NCBI GenBank assembly: GCA_017590115.1
Contig: JAGGNK010013559.1
Coordinates: forward strand, 2,484,305-2,548,304
DNA: 64,000 nucleotides
From: Montifringilla adamsi
Lineage: Eukaryota > Chordata > Aves > Passeriformes > Passeridae
Direction: 5' to 3'
The translations under genes and the position numbers were made by a program. Below, piece by piece: positions 25,340 to 38,160 of this stretch. The first letter of the stretch is position 1. The number at the start of each line of letters is the position of its first letter. The notes under the pieces were generated by a model. That model was not told the DNA's origin and made no database searches. It saw nothing but the letters and a program-made list of their open reading frames with translations.

Positions 25340-28300
25340 CTAGTGGAGGTCCCAGAGGTCGCGCAGCGGCGCGGCCAGGCGCGGGTCCCGAGCGCGCAGC
25401 GCCCCCGCGTGGGCGTGGCGGAGCGAGCGCAGCTCCGTGAGGCGCCCCAGCAGCCGCGCGAAGCGCTGCGGGTCCCGCGGGTGCTGCAGCTTCGAGTGCT
25501 TGTACAGGATCCCCAGCAGCGGCTCCTGCAGCTCCTCCACATGGCGCTTGTCCCTCAGCAGCGGGCGGTCTGCGGGAGAGCGGCGGCACGGAGTGAGCGG
25601 TGAGCGGGATGTCCCCTCCGAGTCCGGGCGGCGCCGCCGCCCCTGAGGGGACAAATGGGAGCTTCCCCGGGGCAAGTGACAGCTCGTTGTTGTCACCTTC
25701 CCAGCTTACCTGAAAAGAACACTGTTGTTGCTACGAGCAGAGCGTATTCGGTCTCGGTCACTTTGAGTTCCCCCATGGTTCTGTAGAAGTAGAACAGGGC
25801 GGTGATGAACTCCTCAGTTATGCCTTGAAAATGGAAAAAACCCCAACATTTTTTGGTTAAAAGAAGCTCATCCAAACCAAAAAACAAACAAACAAACAAA
25901 CAAAAAAAACCCAAAAAAAAAAAAAAAAAACCCAAAAAAACCCCAACCGTGCAGAATAATGAGGATGTTATTTCAGTGCAGAAACAGTTTCAAATCTTTG
26001 CCTGAAGGGTGGGATGTGACCCACCCTGGATCCATCTGGATCGCTGTGTCTGGCTCTGCGCTCCGCAGGACAAGGGACATGGAGCTCCTGGAGCAGGTCC
26101 TGCCGAGGCTGTGGAGCTCGTGAGGGGACTGGGTCATCTCTCTTACGAGGAAATGGTGAATAGTTGGACTCTGTGATCTTAGAGGTCTTTTCCAAGCTAA
26201 ACGGTTCCATGATTCTGTGAAAGGCTGAGGGAGCTGGGGCTGTTCAGCCTCGAGAGGAGCCCCAGCTGAGAGGGGCCCTCAGCCCTGGGTGTCCCTGTCT
26301 GCAGGGAGAGCAGGGACCGGCAATGACACCAGAGGAATGGGCAGGAACTGATGCTCAGCAAGTTCCACCTGAACATGAGTCCCCCACTTTTCTGTGGGGG
26401 AACAGATTGCCCAGAAAGGGTGTGGATCCTCCCTAATTGGACATATTCCAGACTCATCTGGAGATGAGCCGGTGCCATGTGCTCTGGGATGACCCTGCCA
26501 GAGCAGGGAGGTGGCACCAGGTGACTGTGATCCCTTCCAACCTCACCATGATTCTGTGATTCTGTGAATCTTTTAAGGCTTGGGGCTGTCCCATTGCATG
26601 AAGTAGTTAACTAACTTTGTGAAAACAATGTTAATTGCTAAAATAATAACAAAAGCTGTATGGCAGTTGTACTGTGTAGCTTTGAATGTGTATATTACTC
26701 AAGAGATATAAGCAAGCATGAAGACACTTCTTCCTGCCATGAGGGTGTAATGCCAGTGTGTAATACCAGAGCAGCTCAAGGGAGAGGGAGAGGAGAAGGA
26801 AAGGGAGAGGAGAGGAAGGAGAGAAGCAAGGAGCTGGAACAGTGGCCATAGGGACAGTGTAGCTCAGTGGAAGAAAAGTAGGGCCAGTAAAGCAAAAAAT
26901 TCACAATGTTTAGATTCTGAGACCTCCATTACCTGTGGTAGTAGTAGAAGTTGGCCTCTCTTTATTATGACACATTTCCATGGAATAAATATTGTTTTTA
27001 TCAAGGCTTTGAACATGACAACATGTCCCGTGATCAGAAAGTCTTACATGACCTGGAACAAGGCAGATGACAGTTCCCAGTCAAGCTTAAAGTAATCTTA
27101 AATATTTGTCTGTATCATTGCTGAAAATGTGTGAATTTTTACCAGACCCACAAAGGTATAAAATCCTTTTTGGCATCTGGATCCAAGTTCATTTGTTGCG
27201 TTTTTATTGGTTATGGTCTCTTGTGTTAAATTTGACACAATGTATAATATGTAATTAATACAGCTGATATCATCCACTCACCCCACAATGATGCAAGTCA
27301 AGTATTTCAGACCTACTTTCACTGGTTGATGGCTGGCACTCGCTCATTCTTTGGTTGTAAATTTGGGCTGATCTCAAGAACATTGCCTCCACTGTGGACC
27401 CTTTCAGCAGAGCAATCTGGTCCTCGCTGGCTAAACTCTCAAACCCTGCAGAGAAAGGTGCATGTTCAGGATCAGGGAAGGCTGGGGCTGCCTTTAAGCC
27501 CCCAACATGATGTGAATTTTAATTTTTTTTTTAAATAAATATCTTTACTGGAAAGGGGGAACCACAGTTAAATGATGCATGTGCCAAAGACTTGGGATCT
27601 TTCTTGCTAGTTTGCAGATTAGACAATAAAAAAAAAAAAAAAAAAAAAAGAGGGCAGTTTTCAGTGTTAAAAGATTCACAATTAAAAATTTGGGACTAAG
27701 CAAGAGGTTATCAAAGCATTCTTCCTAATATCTGATAAATATAGGCCTAACCTGATAAATTTGCTGCATTGTTTAGTGACTGTGGATACTCCATTCATTG
27801 TTACATTATTTTATTTTAAGAAATTGTGTTCATCTTTTGACAAGCTCATTGTCTGCACTTGTAATTCAAGAGCAGAGGAACTTTGGTGATTTTTTTGTTA
27901 AACCTGATCAAAGCAGGATGTATAACACAAGCAAAAAGACAGCTCACCCCTTCCTTCAGCTCTGCCTCACAGAGATGCTAAATTACATCAAATACCAGCT
28001 TTAGATATGGTGATTGACCTTTGTCAGTGCGTTTTACAATGAAAAGTTATCACCCTCCGTGTCAAATGTTACTTTGTCAACTCTACGCTGAAACAGAGTG
28101 AATTTAATTGCATGTTCCCTTGTTCTTTATGAAAGGAAAATATGAATAAGAACACCTGGTTAGTCCCTTCTGTGCTGCCTTTTCCTTTGAAGGAACATCT
28201 GTTTTTTCCTTTGGTGATTATGATAAATTGAAGACTCAACTGGATTTCAGAGAACGTGGTGAGATAGTAATTCCCTCAAGGTGTTATTTTGAGGTCCATG

Positions 28301-31300
28301 TGCTTCCAGAAAATGTCTCTACTCCATGTCAGAAATGGAAAAAAAATCTAATCATAGCAAAGTTTTGAACTGAAAGCTTCTAAGTTGTCCTCATGACACG
28401 TAAATGGCAAGTTAGAAGTACAAATAATCAGTTTAAAGCCTTTTCTTAAAGCCTGTATTTTTCTCTGGTTCATGCCATCAGTTTGATTTGGTTCCTCTAA
28501 TGTTCCCCAAAGGAAGGAACTCACCTGGCAGCCTTTTTGTGAAATCCACCAACACCTGGACATGGACAACGGCTGTCTCAGACAGGTGGAGGAAACTTTC
28601 CTCAGGACTTGCAGTTTCCTGTAGCTGCAAAAAGAGCATTTGCACACTGGATATAGCCAAGAGACATGACAACAGCGACTGAGCAATGCAGGCTGGGGGT
28701 GCTGGATACCTACAAACTTCTTGGCTTCCTCAAGGGGAATTGTGTATTTTTGGTGCGCTGCTACAATGTGGTCAAGAAGCTGATGTTCTCCTGGAGTAAG
28801 TTCCATCTTCTCTGGGATCTGCTAAAAAAATAAACCAATCAAATCACAATGACTTGGAGTAAGAATAAGTGATAAAAAGAGATATTTTAAATAGAAAAAT
28901 ATCCCACTTTTCCAGATCTTGTTGTAGATGATACTTGCTTACTATTCAGTCCCTCATCTTCCAGCTTTATGTTGCAAAGGAAGCTGCTCTTCTGCTTGAA
29001 ATTCTTCCTGAGTCGCTTTGACTTGCACTGGACTTCAGTCAGCAAACCTGTGAGGTGTGAAGTGACCATCAGTGCTTGCATTAACAATTAATTACAGTCT
29101 GAGGTCATCACTTTTATTAGAGATAACTCCAGTCTTGCATCACAGAAGCTGTCACCTGTCATGAGCTATGTTTCCTAGAGAATGTGCCTGTGTGTTACTT
29201 ATCAGGTGAGCTGGTGTTCAGTAGCCACCAAAGGCCTGAGGGTCTGCAGGCAACTTTGTCCTTGTGGCTCTGTGACACACAGGCATCAGAATTTTTTATC
29301 AAAGCCCATCATGCCATTTTTATTTAAATTTTTTCCCTCAAATCCTAAAGCTCATCTGATCTGCTCACTGCTGTCCTGACAAGTCGGGGGATATTTAGCT
29401 TATCTTGCTAGTACTTCCTTTTTTTTTTTTTCTTGTACTGTTTTTGAACAACAGTTCTCTTAAGATCAGGGGATACACCAAGATGCTACAGGTGCCACCA
29501 TCCCCAAAGTTAATTTTCACAGAATCACAAGGTTGGAAGAGATCTTCAAGGTCATTGAGTCCAATCCAGCCCCAACACCACAACTAAACCCTGGCACTGA
29601 GTGCCACATCCAGGCTTTGTTAAACACACCAGGGATGGCTCTTCTGCTTGAAATTCTTCCTGAGTCGCTTTGACTTGCACTGGACTTCAGTCAGCAAACC
29701 TGTGAGGTGTGAAGTGACCATCAGTGCTTGCATTAACAATTAATTACAGTCTGAGGTCATCACTTTTATTAGAGATAACTCCAGTCTTGCATCACAGAAG
29801 CTGTCACCTGTCATGAGCTATGTTTCCTAGAGAATGTGCCTGTGTGTTACTTATCAGGTGAGCTGGTGTTCAGTAGCCACCAAAGGCCTGAGGGTCTGCA
29901 GGCAACTTTGTCCTTGTGGCTCTGTGACACACAGGCATCAGAATTTTTTATCAAAGCCCATCATGCCATTTTTATTTAAATTTTTTCCCTCAAATCCTAA
30001 AGCTCATCTGATCTGCTCACTGCTGTCCTGACAAGTCGGGGGATATTTAGCTTATCTTGCTAGTACTTCCTTTTTTTTTTTCTTATACTGTTTTTGAACA
30101 ATAGTTCTCTTAAGATCAGGGGATACACCAAGATGCTACAGGTGCCACCATCCCCAAAGTTAATTTTCACAGAATCACAAGGTTGGAAGAGATCTTCAAG
30201 GTCATTGAGTCCAATCCAGCCCCAACACCACAACTAAACCCTGGCACTGAGTGCCACATCCAGGCTTTGTTAAACACACCAGGGATGGTGACTGCACCAC
30301 CTCCCCAGCAGCCATTCCAGAACTTCATCACCCTTTGCGTGAAAAACTTTTTCCTAATATCCAACCTAAATTTCCCTTGACACAGCTTGAGACTGTGACC
30401 TCTCTGTCAGTGCTACCTGGAGAAAGAACCCAACCTGAGCACAGCCACCTTTCAGGAAGTTGTAGAGAGTGATAAGGTCGCCTCTGAGTCTCCTTTTCTC
30501 CAGGCTAAACAACCCCAGCCTTTTCTACATTTTCCTACAGCCAAATGAAGCTTAGACCATTATCCTCGGGAAGAGATTGACTTTGGAGAAGGTTTCATCT
30601 GCGGTGATTAGTCAAGAATCCAGCAGGAAGGAGCACTCACATTCTGCCAGCATTCCCACAGCTCTGCACTTCTTGAGGCGGCACTCCTGGCACTTCCTCC
30701 TCATGTACATGTCCATCTCGCAGTGCCCCCCGCTCTTGCAGCGGTACACCGCGTTCTTGGTGATGCTGCGCCGGAAGAAGCCTGGGAACGAGCACCAGCT
30801 TGTGAAAAACATGTTTACTTGTGAAAATTTTAAAAGTTTAATAAAGGACAGTAGGAGACAAGGACCACAGAGCAAAGGTTATTACAGCCTGGTGCATCTT
30901 GGCACTCAGTTAAGACTACACTGTTACTTTTGGGGATACACCTTAAATATTTTTTCTCTTACATCAGCCTGTTGCATATTTATAGACTTATATATATCTA
31001 TAAACTAGTTTACATTTTTCAGGAACTATTTTACATGCCTTCTCTTTGGTCTGCTTTTTTAGAGCATGTGTATTTCTTGGCTGTGGTTTTGGCTCCTTCT
31101 CTCTATCACTTCCAGTTTGGGCCTTGGTCCACACTGTCTTCAGATGGTGAGTGCTGATAGTTGGCAGATCTGTAGCAGGTGTCTTTATTTTATGTTCACT
31201 GGATGTTATCTTATTCAAATAGGCATTTTAACACAAGTATACTTATATTAGCTATTTCACTACTATGTCTAAGTGTAATTAACAACAGAAATAAAAACTA

Positions 31301-33890
31301 TATCTTTATAGCAAAGTTACTTTAACATCACACATATAAAATCCATTTAAATATTTGCGAATAGTCAATATTATAATATGTATCTATAACAAGGTGATGG
31401 CTGGAGCAATCAAAGGAGCTTTATCTCACAAGGATTTAAAAGTGTCCTCTGGGTTTGAATGGGTTTTTTAAATGGAAAGGTTACCTTGATTTTAAATCTG
31501 CTTTTTAAAAACATAGTTATGTCTGATTCTTTCCGACTGATATTAATTGACATTTTCCATACATGGAATCATAGAATATGCTGATTTGGAAGGGACCCAC
31601 AAAGATCACCAAGTCCCTCCCCTGGCTCTGCCCAGACACCCCCAAATCCCAGCCTGTGCATCACTGAGAGCAGTGTTCAAATGCTCCTGGAGCTCTCGGG
31701 GCTGTGCCCATTCCCTGGGCAGCCTGAGCAGTGCCCAGCACCCTCTGGGGGAAGAACTTTTCCCTTAATCCACCCCTGACACAGCTCCAGCCCTTCCCTC
31801 AAGTCCTGTGCCTGGTCACAGGGAGCAGAGATCAGAGCTGCCCCTCATGAGACAGCTCCCATACCAACAAGTTAAAATATGATTAGGAAGTAATTACTAC
31901 TTGCTTTTATTCAATTATAATAATAAGTGTAATTAATAACACTGAAATAAATCTCTAAGAAATGTTCATGAAAAAACCAGCACCTGCTTACACTGACACT
32001 ATTCTAGCGAGTCATCAATGCAAAAATGAGGTGCTTAAAGTCCTCGTATTGAATACAGACTGTGAAAATATTTCTTCAAAGAACGTTATAAAAACATGAA
32101 TTTGGAGTGAGCTTGTTAGATAGGTGGTTCATTAGATCAATTGAAAGCCAGTGTAGTAACAGCCGCTGAAATGTGCGTGGAAGGTTGCACGGAGGGCCCG
32201 TGTCCCCGCTCACCTTTGCAGCCCTCGCAGGTCAGTGCGTTGTAGTGATACCCCGAGGCCTTGTCCCCACACACCACGCACAGCTCCTCCTGCCCCTTCA
32301 GCCTCACCGAGTGGCTCAGCCGGGGCCTCTTGAGCCCCTGGTACCCCCCGTCCTCCCCGTGGGGAGGCAGGAAGGGGCCCTTGCTGAGCTCGCAGCTGCT
32401 GCCCACGCAGGGCCCATCGCCGTACGGGGGGTCCAGGCTGTAGGAGCCGTACGGGCCCGGGGCAGGCTGGGGCTGCAGGGCTGGCACTGGCACTGGCACT
32501 GCTGAGTACTGGCAGTACGGGGCAGCCTGGAAATCCGGCTCCTGCAGCTGGTAGTTGATGTGCTCCGGTAAAACATCTGTTCCGGGGGAAATGGAAAGTG
32601 GAGTGAAAAAACCTGGGGAATATCTCAACATCAGCTGCTCCAAAGTTTGAAAATGTTTTCTAGATTTAGAAGCATGAATATTAGAGGAACGCATTTTCAG
32701 AGGGGCAATCTGACACATTCTATTTAAATTTAAACCTGTAATGTTCTTAAGTGAAATGTTAAATGTAGCAAAAATGGCTCAGTAAGAGTTTGGGCAATAT
32801 CACGTGCATGCCACTGGGTTAGTGTTAGTAGATAATTGAATATCACTTGCCGACTGATGGCACAGTTGCCTTCAGATCTTACACGTAAATGTTGTTTTTA
32901 TTAGTTGTCCACACTACAGTCAAATATGTTCTACAAGTGAATTTCTTAATGAATAAAATGTTTGTTATTGATAGATATCACAGGCATCATTTTGAAAATG
33001 TTGCACAAGGGTCTGAGAAAAATTGTGTAGAAATCAGAGAGTACTAAAAATCACTGTGACAGGGGTCTTAAAGTTGAACTTCAGAGGAATAAAAGGCAGA
33101 CACTTGTTTTATTTAGTGTTTTCCTACACGTGTCTTTACAGTTATGAGATTTTAGTTTAGTAAAATGTAGATACAGAATTACAAAGAAAGGTTCTTCCTG
33201 CCTTTCTGTCTATTGAGTTTTAATTTTATCCAGCCTCCCTTAAATACACGCAGCTATACCAAAGAAAGCCTGTGCAACATGCATCATGTTTCATTCTTCC
33301 TTTGGGATTATTAAAATCTCTATAAAAACAAATTGGAAAGATTTTTTAAAACAGATTTTTTTTTTTCCTTTTAGTGGGCTTCGGGTCCTGCCTTTAGTCT
33401 TCCAGAATCAAATTAGTTAATGCAATTATAGTTACATAAGATATAGAACAGGCATTATCTATTTATAATGTATCTGGAATACTGTAATAAAACCTGTGTC
33501 TTCTCCATGCAGGTCAAAGGGAGACAGCACTGGGGATGTTTATATGGAAAGCTCAGTCAGAACCATCCCATGGTGCTCAAAAATCTGTATGAGCACACAG
33601 CAGTAGATTTCTATACACTTTCAGTAGGAGCTTTCAAGTGCCTTAAAGATAAATTAAAATTAAGGAAAAAAAATTCCCTCAGTAATAGATTTCCATACAT
33701 TTTCAGTACAAGCTTGGTGAGAGCTTTCAAGTGCATTAAAGATAAATTAAAATGAAGGGAAAAAAAATGAAATTCTCCCAGGAGAATTTTGCTGCATTTC
33801 CAGAGTACACGACTTGCTTTACTCACCGTAGTACTGGAGGGGCTCGGGAAGGCCGTACCCATCAGGGACAGTGACAAACGTGTTGGCCAT
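25340..33890 (-). CDS. NR1H5: Nuclear receptor NR1H5 (farnesoid X receptor beta), full coding region
   Basis: Nine coding exons on the minus strand, all phases agreeing: 33890-33827 (ATG), 32576-32214, 30781-30641, 29047-28908, 28818-28714, 28624-28525, 27445-27317, 25823-25710 and 25569-25340 (TAG). They give about 461 residues, near the FXR family length. The N-terminal region is followed by the first zinc finger ([23 protein letters not shown]) with the EGCKGFF P-box across an exon junction. The second finger runs from [12 protein letters not shown] to CQECRLKKC. The hinge ([15 protein letters not shown]) comes next, then the ligand-binding domain with [47 protein letters not shown] and [11 protein letters not shown], and the helix-12 AF-2 end [12 protein letters not shown]-type receptors bind DNA as RXR heterodimers; FXR-beta of other animals responds to lanosterol. 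The gene is a pseudogene in humans but looks intact here. The last exon is unusually GC- and Arg-rich. Confidence 0.93.
25871..25950. repeat. A-rich simple repeat in an NR1H5 intron
   Basis: Interrupted A runs with (AAAC)n units followed by a near-continuous A stretch and CCC interruptions. It lies about 45 bases upstream, in transcript terms, of the exon at 25823-25710. Confidence 0.85.
26030..26222 (+). mobile_element. CR1 LINE 3' fragment (first of two in tandem)
   Basis: Plus-oriented CR1 end with 'gacatggagctcctggagca', 'gaatagttggactctgtgat' and a terminus 'ttccatgattctgtga' at about 26205-26221. It is antisense to NR1H5, in an intron. Confidence 0.75.
26223..26575 (+). mobile_element. 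CR1 LINE 3' fragment (second of two in tandem)
   Basis: Begins with 'ggctgagggagctggggctg' and runs through 'ttcagcctcgagaggagccc' to a 3' end with two copies of the CR1 terminal octamer (attctgtg) at about 26551-26567. It directly follows another CR1 end, so two separate copies lie head to tail. Confidence 0.85.
26750..26835. repeat. GA-rich simple tract
   Basis: Purine-only runs of GGGAGAGG/GGAAGGAG type in an NR1H5 intron. No other function is suggested. Confidence 0.7.
29514..29637 (-). mobile_element. CR1 fragment, copy inside duplication unit 1
   Basis: 'Cacagaatcacaaggttgga', 'agagatcttcaaggtcattg' and 'gccacatccaggctttgtta' mark a reverse-complemented CR1 end. It is cut off at the duplication junction at 29637. 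Confidence 0.85.
29638..29699 (-). pseudogene. Duplicated 5' part of the NR1H5 hinge exon
   Basis: A 62-base copy of the start of the hinge exon (genuine exon 29047-28908), with its splice acceptor and upstream intron but without the rest of the exon or its donor. If an NR1H5 transcript used this acceptor, the frame would run out of the exon copy into CR1 sequence and hit TAA after five residues. It lies between the second zinc-finger exon and the real hinge exon, so it is in a position to compete for splicing. Confidence 0.85.
30168..30542 (-). mobile_element. CR1 LINE fragment spanning the end of duplication unit 2
   Basis: The longer version of the CR1 fragment duplicated at 29514-29637. 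It goes on through 'aacttcatcaccctttgcgtg', 'cctaatatccaacctaaatt' and 'ttttctccaggctaaacaac'. It is antisense to the plus strand and lies in the NR1H5 intron before the second zinc-finger exon. Confidence 0.85.
31560..31862 (-). mobile_element. CR1 LINE fragment in an NR1H5 intron
   Basis: 'Catggaatcatagaatatgc', 'tttggaagggacccacaaag', 'gcccattccctgggcagcct' and 'gcaccctctgggggaagaac' are the marks of another CR1 subfamily end, similar to the one at 53193. No coding capacity. Confidence 0.85.
33598..33770. repeat. Diverged local tandem duplication in an NR1H5 intron
   Basis: A unit of about 85 bp (33600-33670 and about 33680-33765) is repeated: both copies hold 'agatttc.atacattttcagta', 'gagctttcaagtgc.ttaaa' and 'gataaattaaaat' with a few mismatches. 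It lies about 60 bases downstream, in transcript direction, of the exon that carries the NR1H5 start codon. Confidence 0.75.
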
Positions 33891-33952
33891 GCTCTGCTCC
33901 CAGCTGCACTGCTTCATCCACTCTGCTCTGAGACCAGCCTTTAAACAGCAAC
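33827..33952 (-). other. NR1H5: NR1H5 exon carrying the start codon and end of 5' UTR
   Basis: On the minus strand a good acceptor (CCCCTTCCCCAG) at 33953-33954 opens an exon that reads 62 bases of 5' UTR, then ATG at 33890-33888 and 21 codons ending LQYY, with a GTGAGT donor after 33827. The start was chosen because it is the first ATG in the exon and is in frame with the DNA-binding domain. Confidence 0.8.
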
Positions 33953-35958
33953 CTGGGGAAGGGGGAAAGGAAGGGAAACATCCCGTGGGAAGGAATTGCT
34001 GGGTAGGTTAGACACAGAGCCAGAAAACTCCAGAATATGGCAGAGTTTTCAGACCATAAGAAAATCAGATGTCTGTGTGAAGTCACATAACACCCTCAAC
34101 AAGACTACAAAATGTTTGAGTGTCCTGCCATTACAGATTCAGGGTAAAATTCTTTCAGGGTAAAAGTTTCCAAGCTATAGCTAGAAATGTTTTGCTCTGA
34201 GTTTTACACAAAACCAAGTGGGGGAATTGGACTGGTAAATTCTCTAATTCAGAGAAGGTTAAAAGGAGCTTAACTGGATAGAATAAACTTGCTTTGGGCA
34301 TGAATTGGAGCATTTGCTCTGGTGTGTATGTGGGGCTGTCCTGTTTGTGCACAAAGATGGGCTTTTAATGAGTTTATTTCATTCACTTTTTATGCAGAGT
34401 TGAAGCAAGGAAAATACCATGGAAAGGCCAGCATGGGATATCTGTTCTTCATCATGTAAGTACTAATTTGTGCAGTAAAACTCAACTTTGCCTTGCTTAA
34501 GCACTGCCTGAATTACTCTTCCTGTGTTCCTTTAACAGTGTAAAGTTTTCAGTGAAGACCAAAATATTTGTTTCCTATAGGATGTGCTGCCTCTAAAGAG
34601 CTTTCCACTGCCCCTTGGTCATTAAAGGAGCCTGGGCTCCTGGCTGGATTCACTGACATTCCTAGTAAAGTGCACTGAGAGCTCACAGTGACATGGGAAG
34701 AGCTGCTGTTCTTGGAATTCAAAACTTACCTCATTTTTCAGTAATTTGACTTACAAATTCAAATTTAGAGAAGTTCTGAAAATGTGTTCTTTAAAAACTC
34801 TTTTAAAAAAGTCTGTATGGACAGTGGCCCAAGCTGGGTTTGAGCTTACACACCTACAGCAAGCCTCTGGTGTTGCTTAGAATTGAGAGCTAACAGGGCA
34901 GCCATTAGAGGAGGAAGTAGGAATATTTTCCTTGCCTCCTTGTCCCTCTGCATGAGTGGGATGTGGCCACAGGTTAAACCTTTGCTGAGCCTCATGCCCA
35001 CTGAGCGAGGGCTGTAAGAGACAATTTGCCCAAAGACCACTCACAGGCTTTCCCTGAGCAGACAGGAAGGATAGAAAAGATGAAAAAGGCACGGAAGGAT
35101 TTGGAAAATACAGCAAATCCAACTCCTTCAACAGGATTCTCTGCAGAATTTCCAGCAAGTTGGGTTTAAAGACCCTCCCTGAAGGAAGGGGTCTGTGCTA
35201 TACCTGTACCTTGCTGCAGCTGAGACAATGAATGAATCACCCCAGGGAATCTGAAGTCCTGACTGGTAAAACACACATCCCTTCCCCCAGACTGCACAGA
35301 GCTTGGGGCTGACCACTTTCACTTCGTGTTGTCAGCAGAAGGTGAAAGGATGCAGTGAGGCTGGAATGCTGGGGGTTTGTTATCTCTGCTAGTAAATATT
35401 TGTTTGAGAGCAAAATAAGTCACTGAATCATGAGGTCTTATCAGTTAGATCAATTTGGCCTGGGCAAAGTCTACATTTTTTCCCAAAAATGCGTGTTTGC
35501 TGAAGAAACGTGTTTCTGAATTCCAGTGGTTTCTTTAAATAAAAGTCATAATTGAATAGTAGATAAAAAAAACTACACTGATCCAGTCTAATAAAAGCAG
35601 TATATTGGGAGTATGAAGTACCAAATGTAAGGTGGTCGTTGGCATAAACATTCTAAAACTTAGAAGCATCTTAGTTATTCTATGAGAAAGGATTCAGCCC
35701 TTCTTACTGATTTTTATGGCTAATAACAGTAACCAGTTGCACCTACGAAATTCCAGCTTAGATTGAGACTTTGTAAACTGAAATCTTAAATTAAGAGAAT
35801 TAAGAGGATGTTAGAACAGTGGGAATAGTAAATCAAATGGTTGTCTGAGGAATACTCTACTGTCTTAGAATGAGACATGTGTAAGCATTAAGAGTTTCAT
35901 TTTCTGACATTTGAGAATTTAGTGTTGACAAGCTTGTTCTGATCAAACAAAGCACTGG

Positions 35959-35960
<2 letters not shown>

Positions 35961-35992
<32 letters not shown>
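35961..35992. repeat. Poly(A) tract of about 30 bases
   Basis: An uninterrupted A run in the NR1H5 5' intron. No retrocopied gene body is recognised upstream of it. A similar A run lies at about 27627-27649. Confidence 0.85.
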
Positions 35993-38160
35993 ACGAGAAT
36001 AAGATCTGTAAGGAAGGAACTTCATTTCCAAGGCCAGGCAAGTTTTGATTATTTATGAGTGACTGTGAGAGTCGTGAGGTGAGTGAGGCAGCAGCAGGGA
36101 GGCCTTCTCCAAACCGCAGCAGTCCCTGGGATTCCATGATCCATGTGCTGCTCTCCCCAAGGCTCTGTGGCCATCCCAAACCCCTCACACCTCATGGGAC
36201 ACTTCCCACAGACACTCAGTGACTTTATCCAGGCAGGGGAATTCTGCACGTGCCCAGCATGGTGGAGCTCCTGACACAAGGTAGCAGACATGCCCAGGTG
36301 TAATGTCCAAAACAGTAACTGGAACACAGCTGAAGTAAGAATGGAGCAACAGGTTTGGAAGCTTGGGGCAGTTGAAGCCATGTCATGCCCAAAGCAAAAG
36401 GTTTTGTGCCCCTTTTTCTCTTCTCTGTGTATTCCCAATATAAGCACATATTTGTACATGAGCGCTTTAAAAGGAAGCAAAAATCTAAATACATTCCCAG
36501 AGAGGATGCATAAAGGCCTTTAGCCTAAAAAGTGGAAATATCTGGGAAGAAAAGATGAATTTTTGAATGACTTGTTTTGTAGCATCCCAAGCAGTAACAC
36601 ACTTAGGGTGGGAGCCTTGAGCCCTGAGTCACACAGACTGAGCTGACAGAAAATGTCACCTGTGTAAAACACACGCTGTTCCTGCTTCTTCTGCTACTGG
36701 GCATTTTCATATGTGAAGTCCTGAGCAGGTGAGGGGAATGGTGACCTACACTCAAGGTGGCTTAAGCATGTTTGAAAATGTTGTGCTTTTACAGGCTTAG
36801 TTTTGTCAGTGCCAATCTTCTGAACTGCAAACGTTCAGTATAAACCAGAATGTGTTGATTCAAGGGCTTGGTTATCCATCTCATGCAGAAATTTAGTTCT
36901 TAGTCCCAGCTGAAAGACTTGACAATTTATCAAAAGTGGGATCCACTAAAGAAAAAAAAAAATTGATTGATAAAAGTAAAGTAGAACCATAAATAGAATG
37001 TACATGTCCAGACTAGAATCTAAACTTTACATCTATTTATTTCTATTTATGGTGAAAGATGTGGGGTTTATCATTTTTATGGCTATAAAACCCCATATCA
37101 TAAAACAACATATCATCAACTTATCAAATTTATTGGGATACAAAACATCCTTCATGGAGCAGGGCTACAGGGAGCCCTTTCAGAGGTCGGTACTGACAGT
37201 GCTTTAGCTGCTATCATAAATATTTTGACAGTTGAGTCATGGGGAAATTTCTTGTTTACAGGGAATTTTAGGAACTCGAGCTGAAGGTCTTCACCATCTA
37301 TTTAGCACACCTTGGGGCACGTTAGTGGTCACGTAGTGGAACTCAGAGCACGTTTCAGGCTCAGGTTTAATCACTGTCCTTTGCTTGCAGCTGGAAGGCA
37401 AAGCTTATTTTTTCTTTTTTAATTTGTGAAAATTTAAACCAAAAACTGAAAAAAAAAGTAACTGAGCATAATCAGTGCCAAGTAGGTGTGATACCAGCTA
37501 ATCTATTCAATTTCACTCAAGTATTTCAGTAATCACTGCTTAATTACAGAATGATTTGACAGGGGAACTTGTAGGATTACTTTATTGATCCTGTATGCAG
37601 CTTACACACATTATTAAAGGTTTTTCTGTTCCTCCTGGTTTTAATGTGCCAAGAAGCTCCCCAAAGCTGCTCTTTGAAGAAATTCCACTTTTCTTCTTAT
37701 TAAATGTGTTCCTTCCTGGTTATTATATTCCATATAATAACCATAATAGGAACTGGCTTATTTCACTGATGGACTGCATTGCAATTATCTTGAAATTTTC
37801 CTTTGAAGTTGTTATTCCATTAATAATTATTTCAAAAGCATAATTTTTATACATTCTAAAATAAGATTTGAAACTCACAGTTTTCTGGGTACTTTTGGGA
37901 AGGGAAATAAATAACTGAATTTAAAAGTCATTTTTCTTCACTCTGTGTGTCAAATGAAGAACTGTTGGAACAAATCCTTGGCAGCAGAATATCAGATTTA
38001 AAAGTGCACGTTTGCTGTTTTCTTTTAGTCAGATGTTTAAAAAGAAAGGAAAAAAGGAGGAAAAGAAGAAAAAAGGAATATTTTCACATGGCAAACTGAT
38101 GTAGGGCTTGAGCAGCAATTTCTAACTCACAGCATGCAGAGAAGGGAATGGAATACTCAC

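Larger units (their letters stand above)
28986..30287. repeat. Recent tandem duplication, two copies of about 651 bp
   Basis: Bases 28986-29637 are repeated at 29638-30287 with only about two substitutions (G/A and C/T near the poly-T) and a two-base difference in poly-T length. The unit starts inside the NR1H5 hinge exon and ends inside a CR1 fragment, at '...ccagggatgg'. Copy 2 runs on into the remaining CR1, so the CR1 end has been duplicated along with the partial exon. The junction shows almost no shared sequence. An assembly duplication is possible. Confidence 0.93.

Noticed and set aside
24434..25343. Long repetitive open frames on both strands (Thr/Asn/Asp or Val/Gly repeats)
   Set aside because: They come from a stop-free minisatellite with units in multiples of three and run into CR1 sequence; no start context or conservation is seen.
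35961..35992. Poly(A) tail of a processed pseudogene
   Set aside because: No retrocopied coding sequence is recognisable next to the A run and no flanking duplication was seen.
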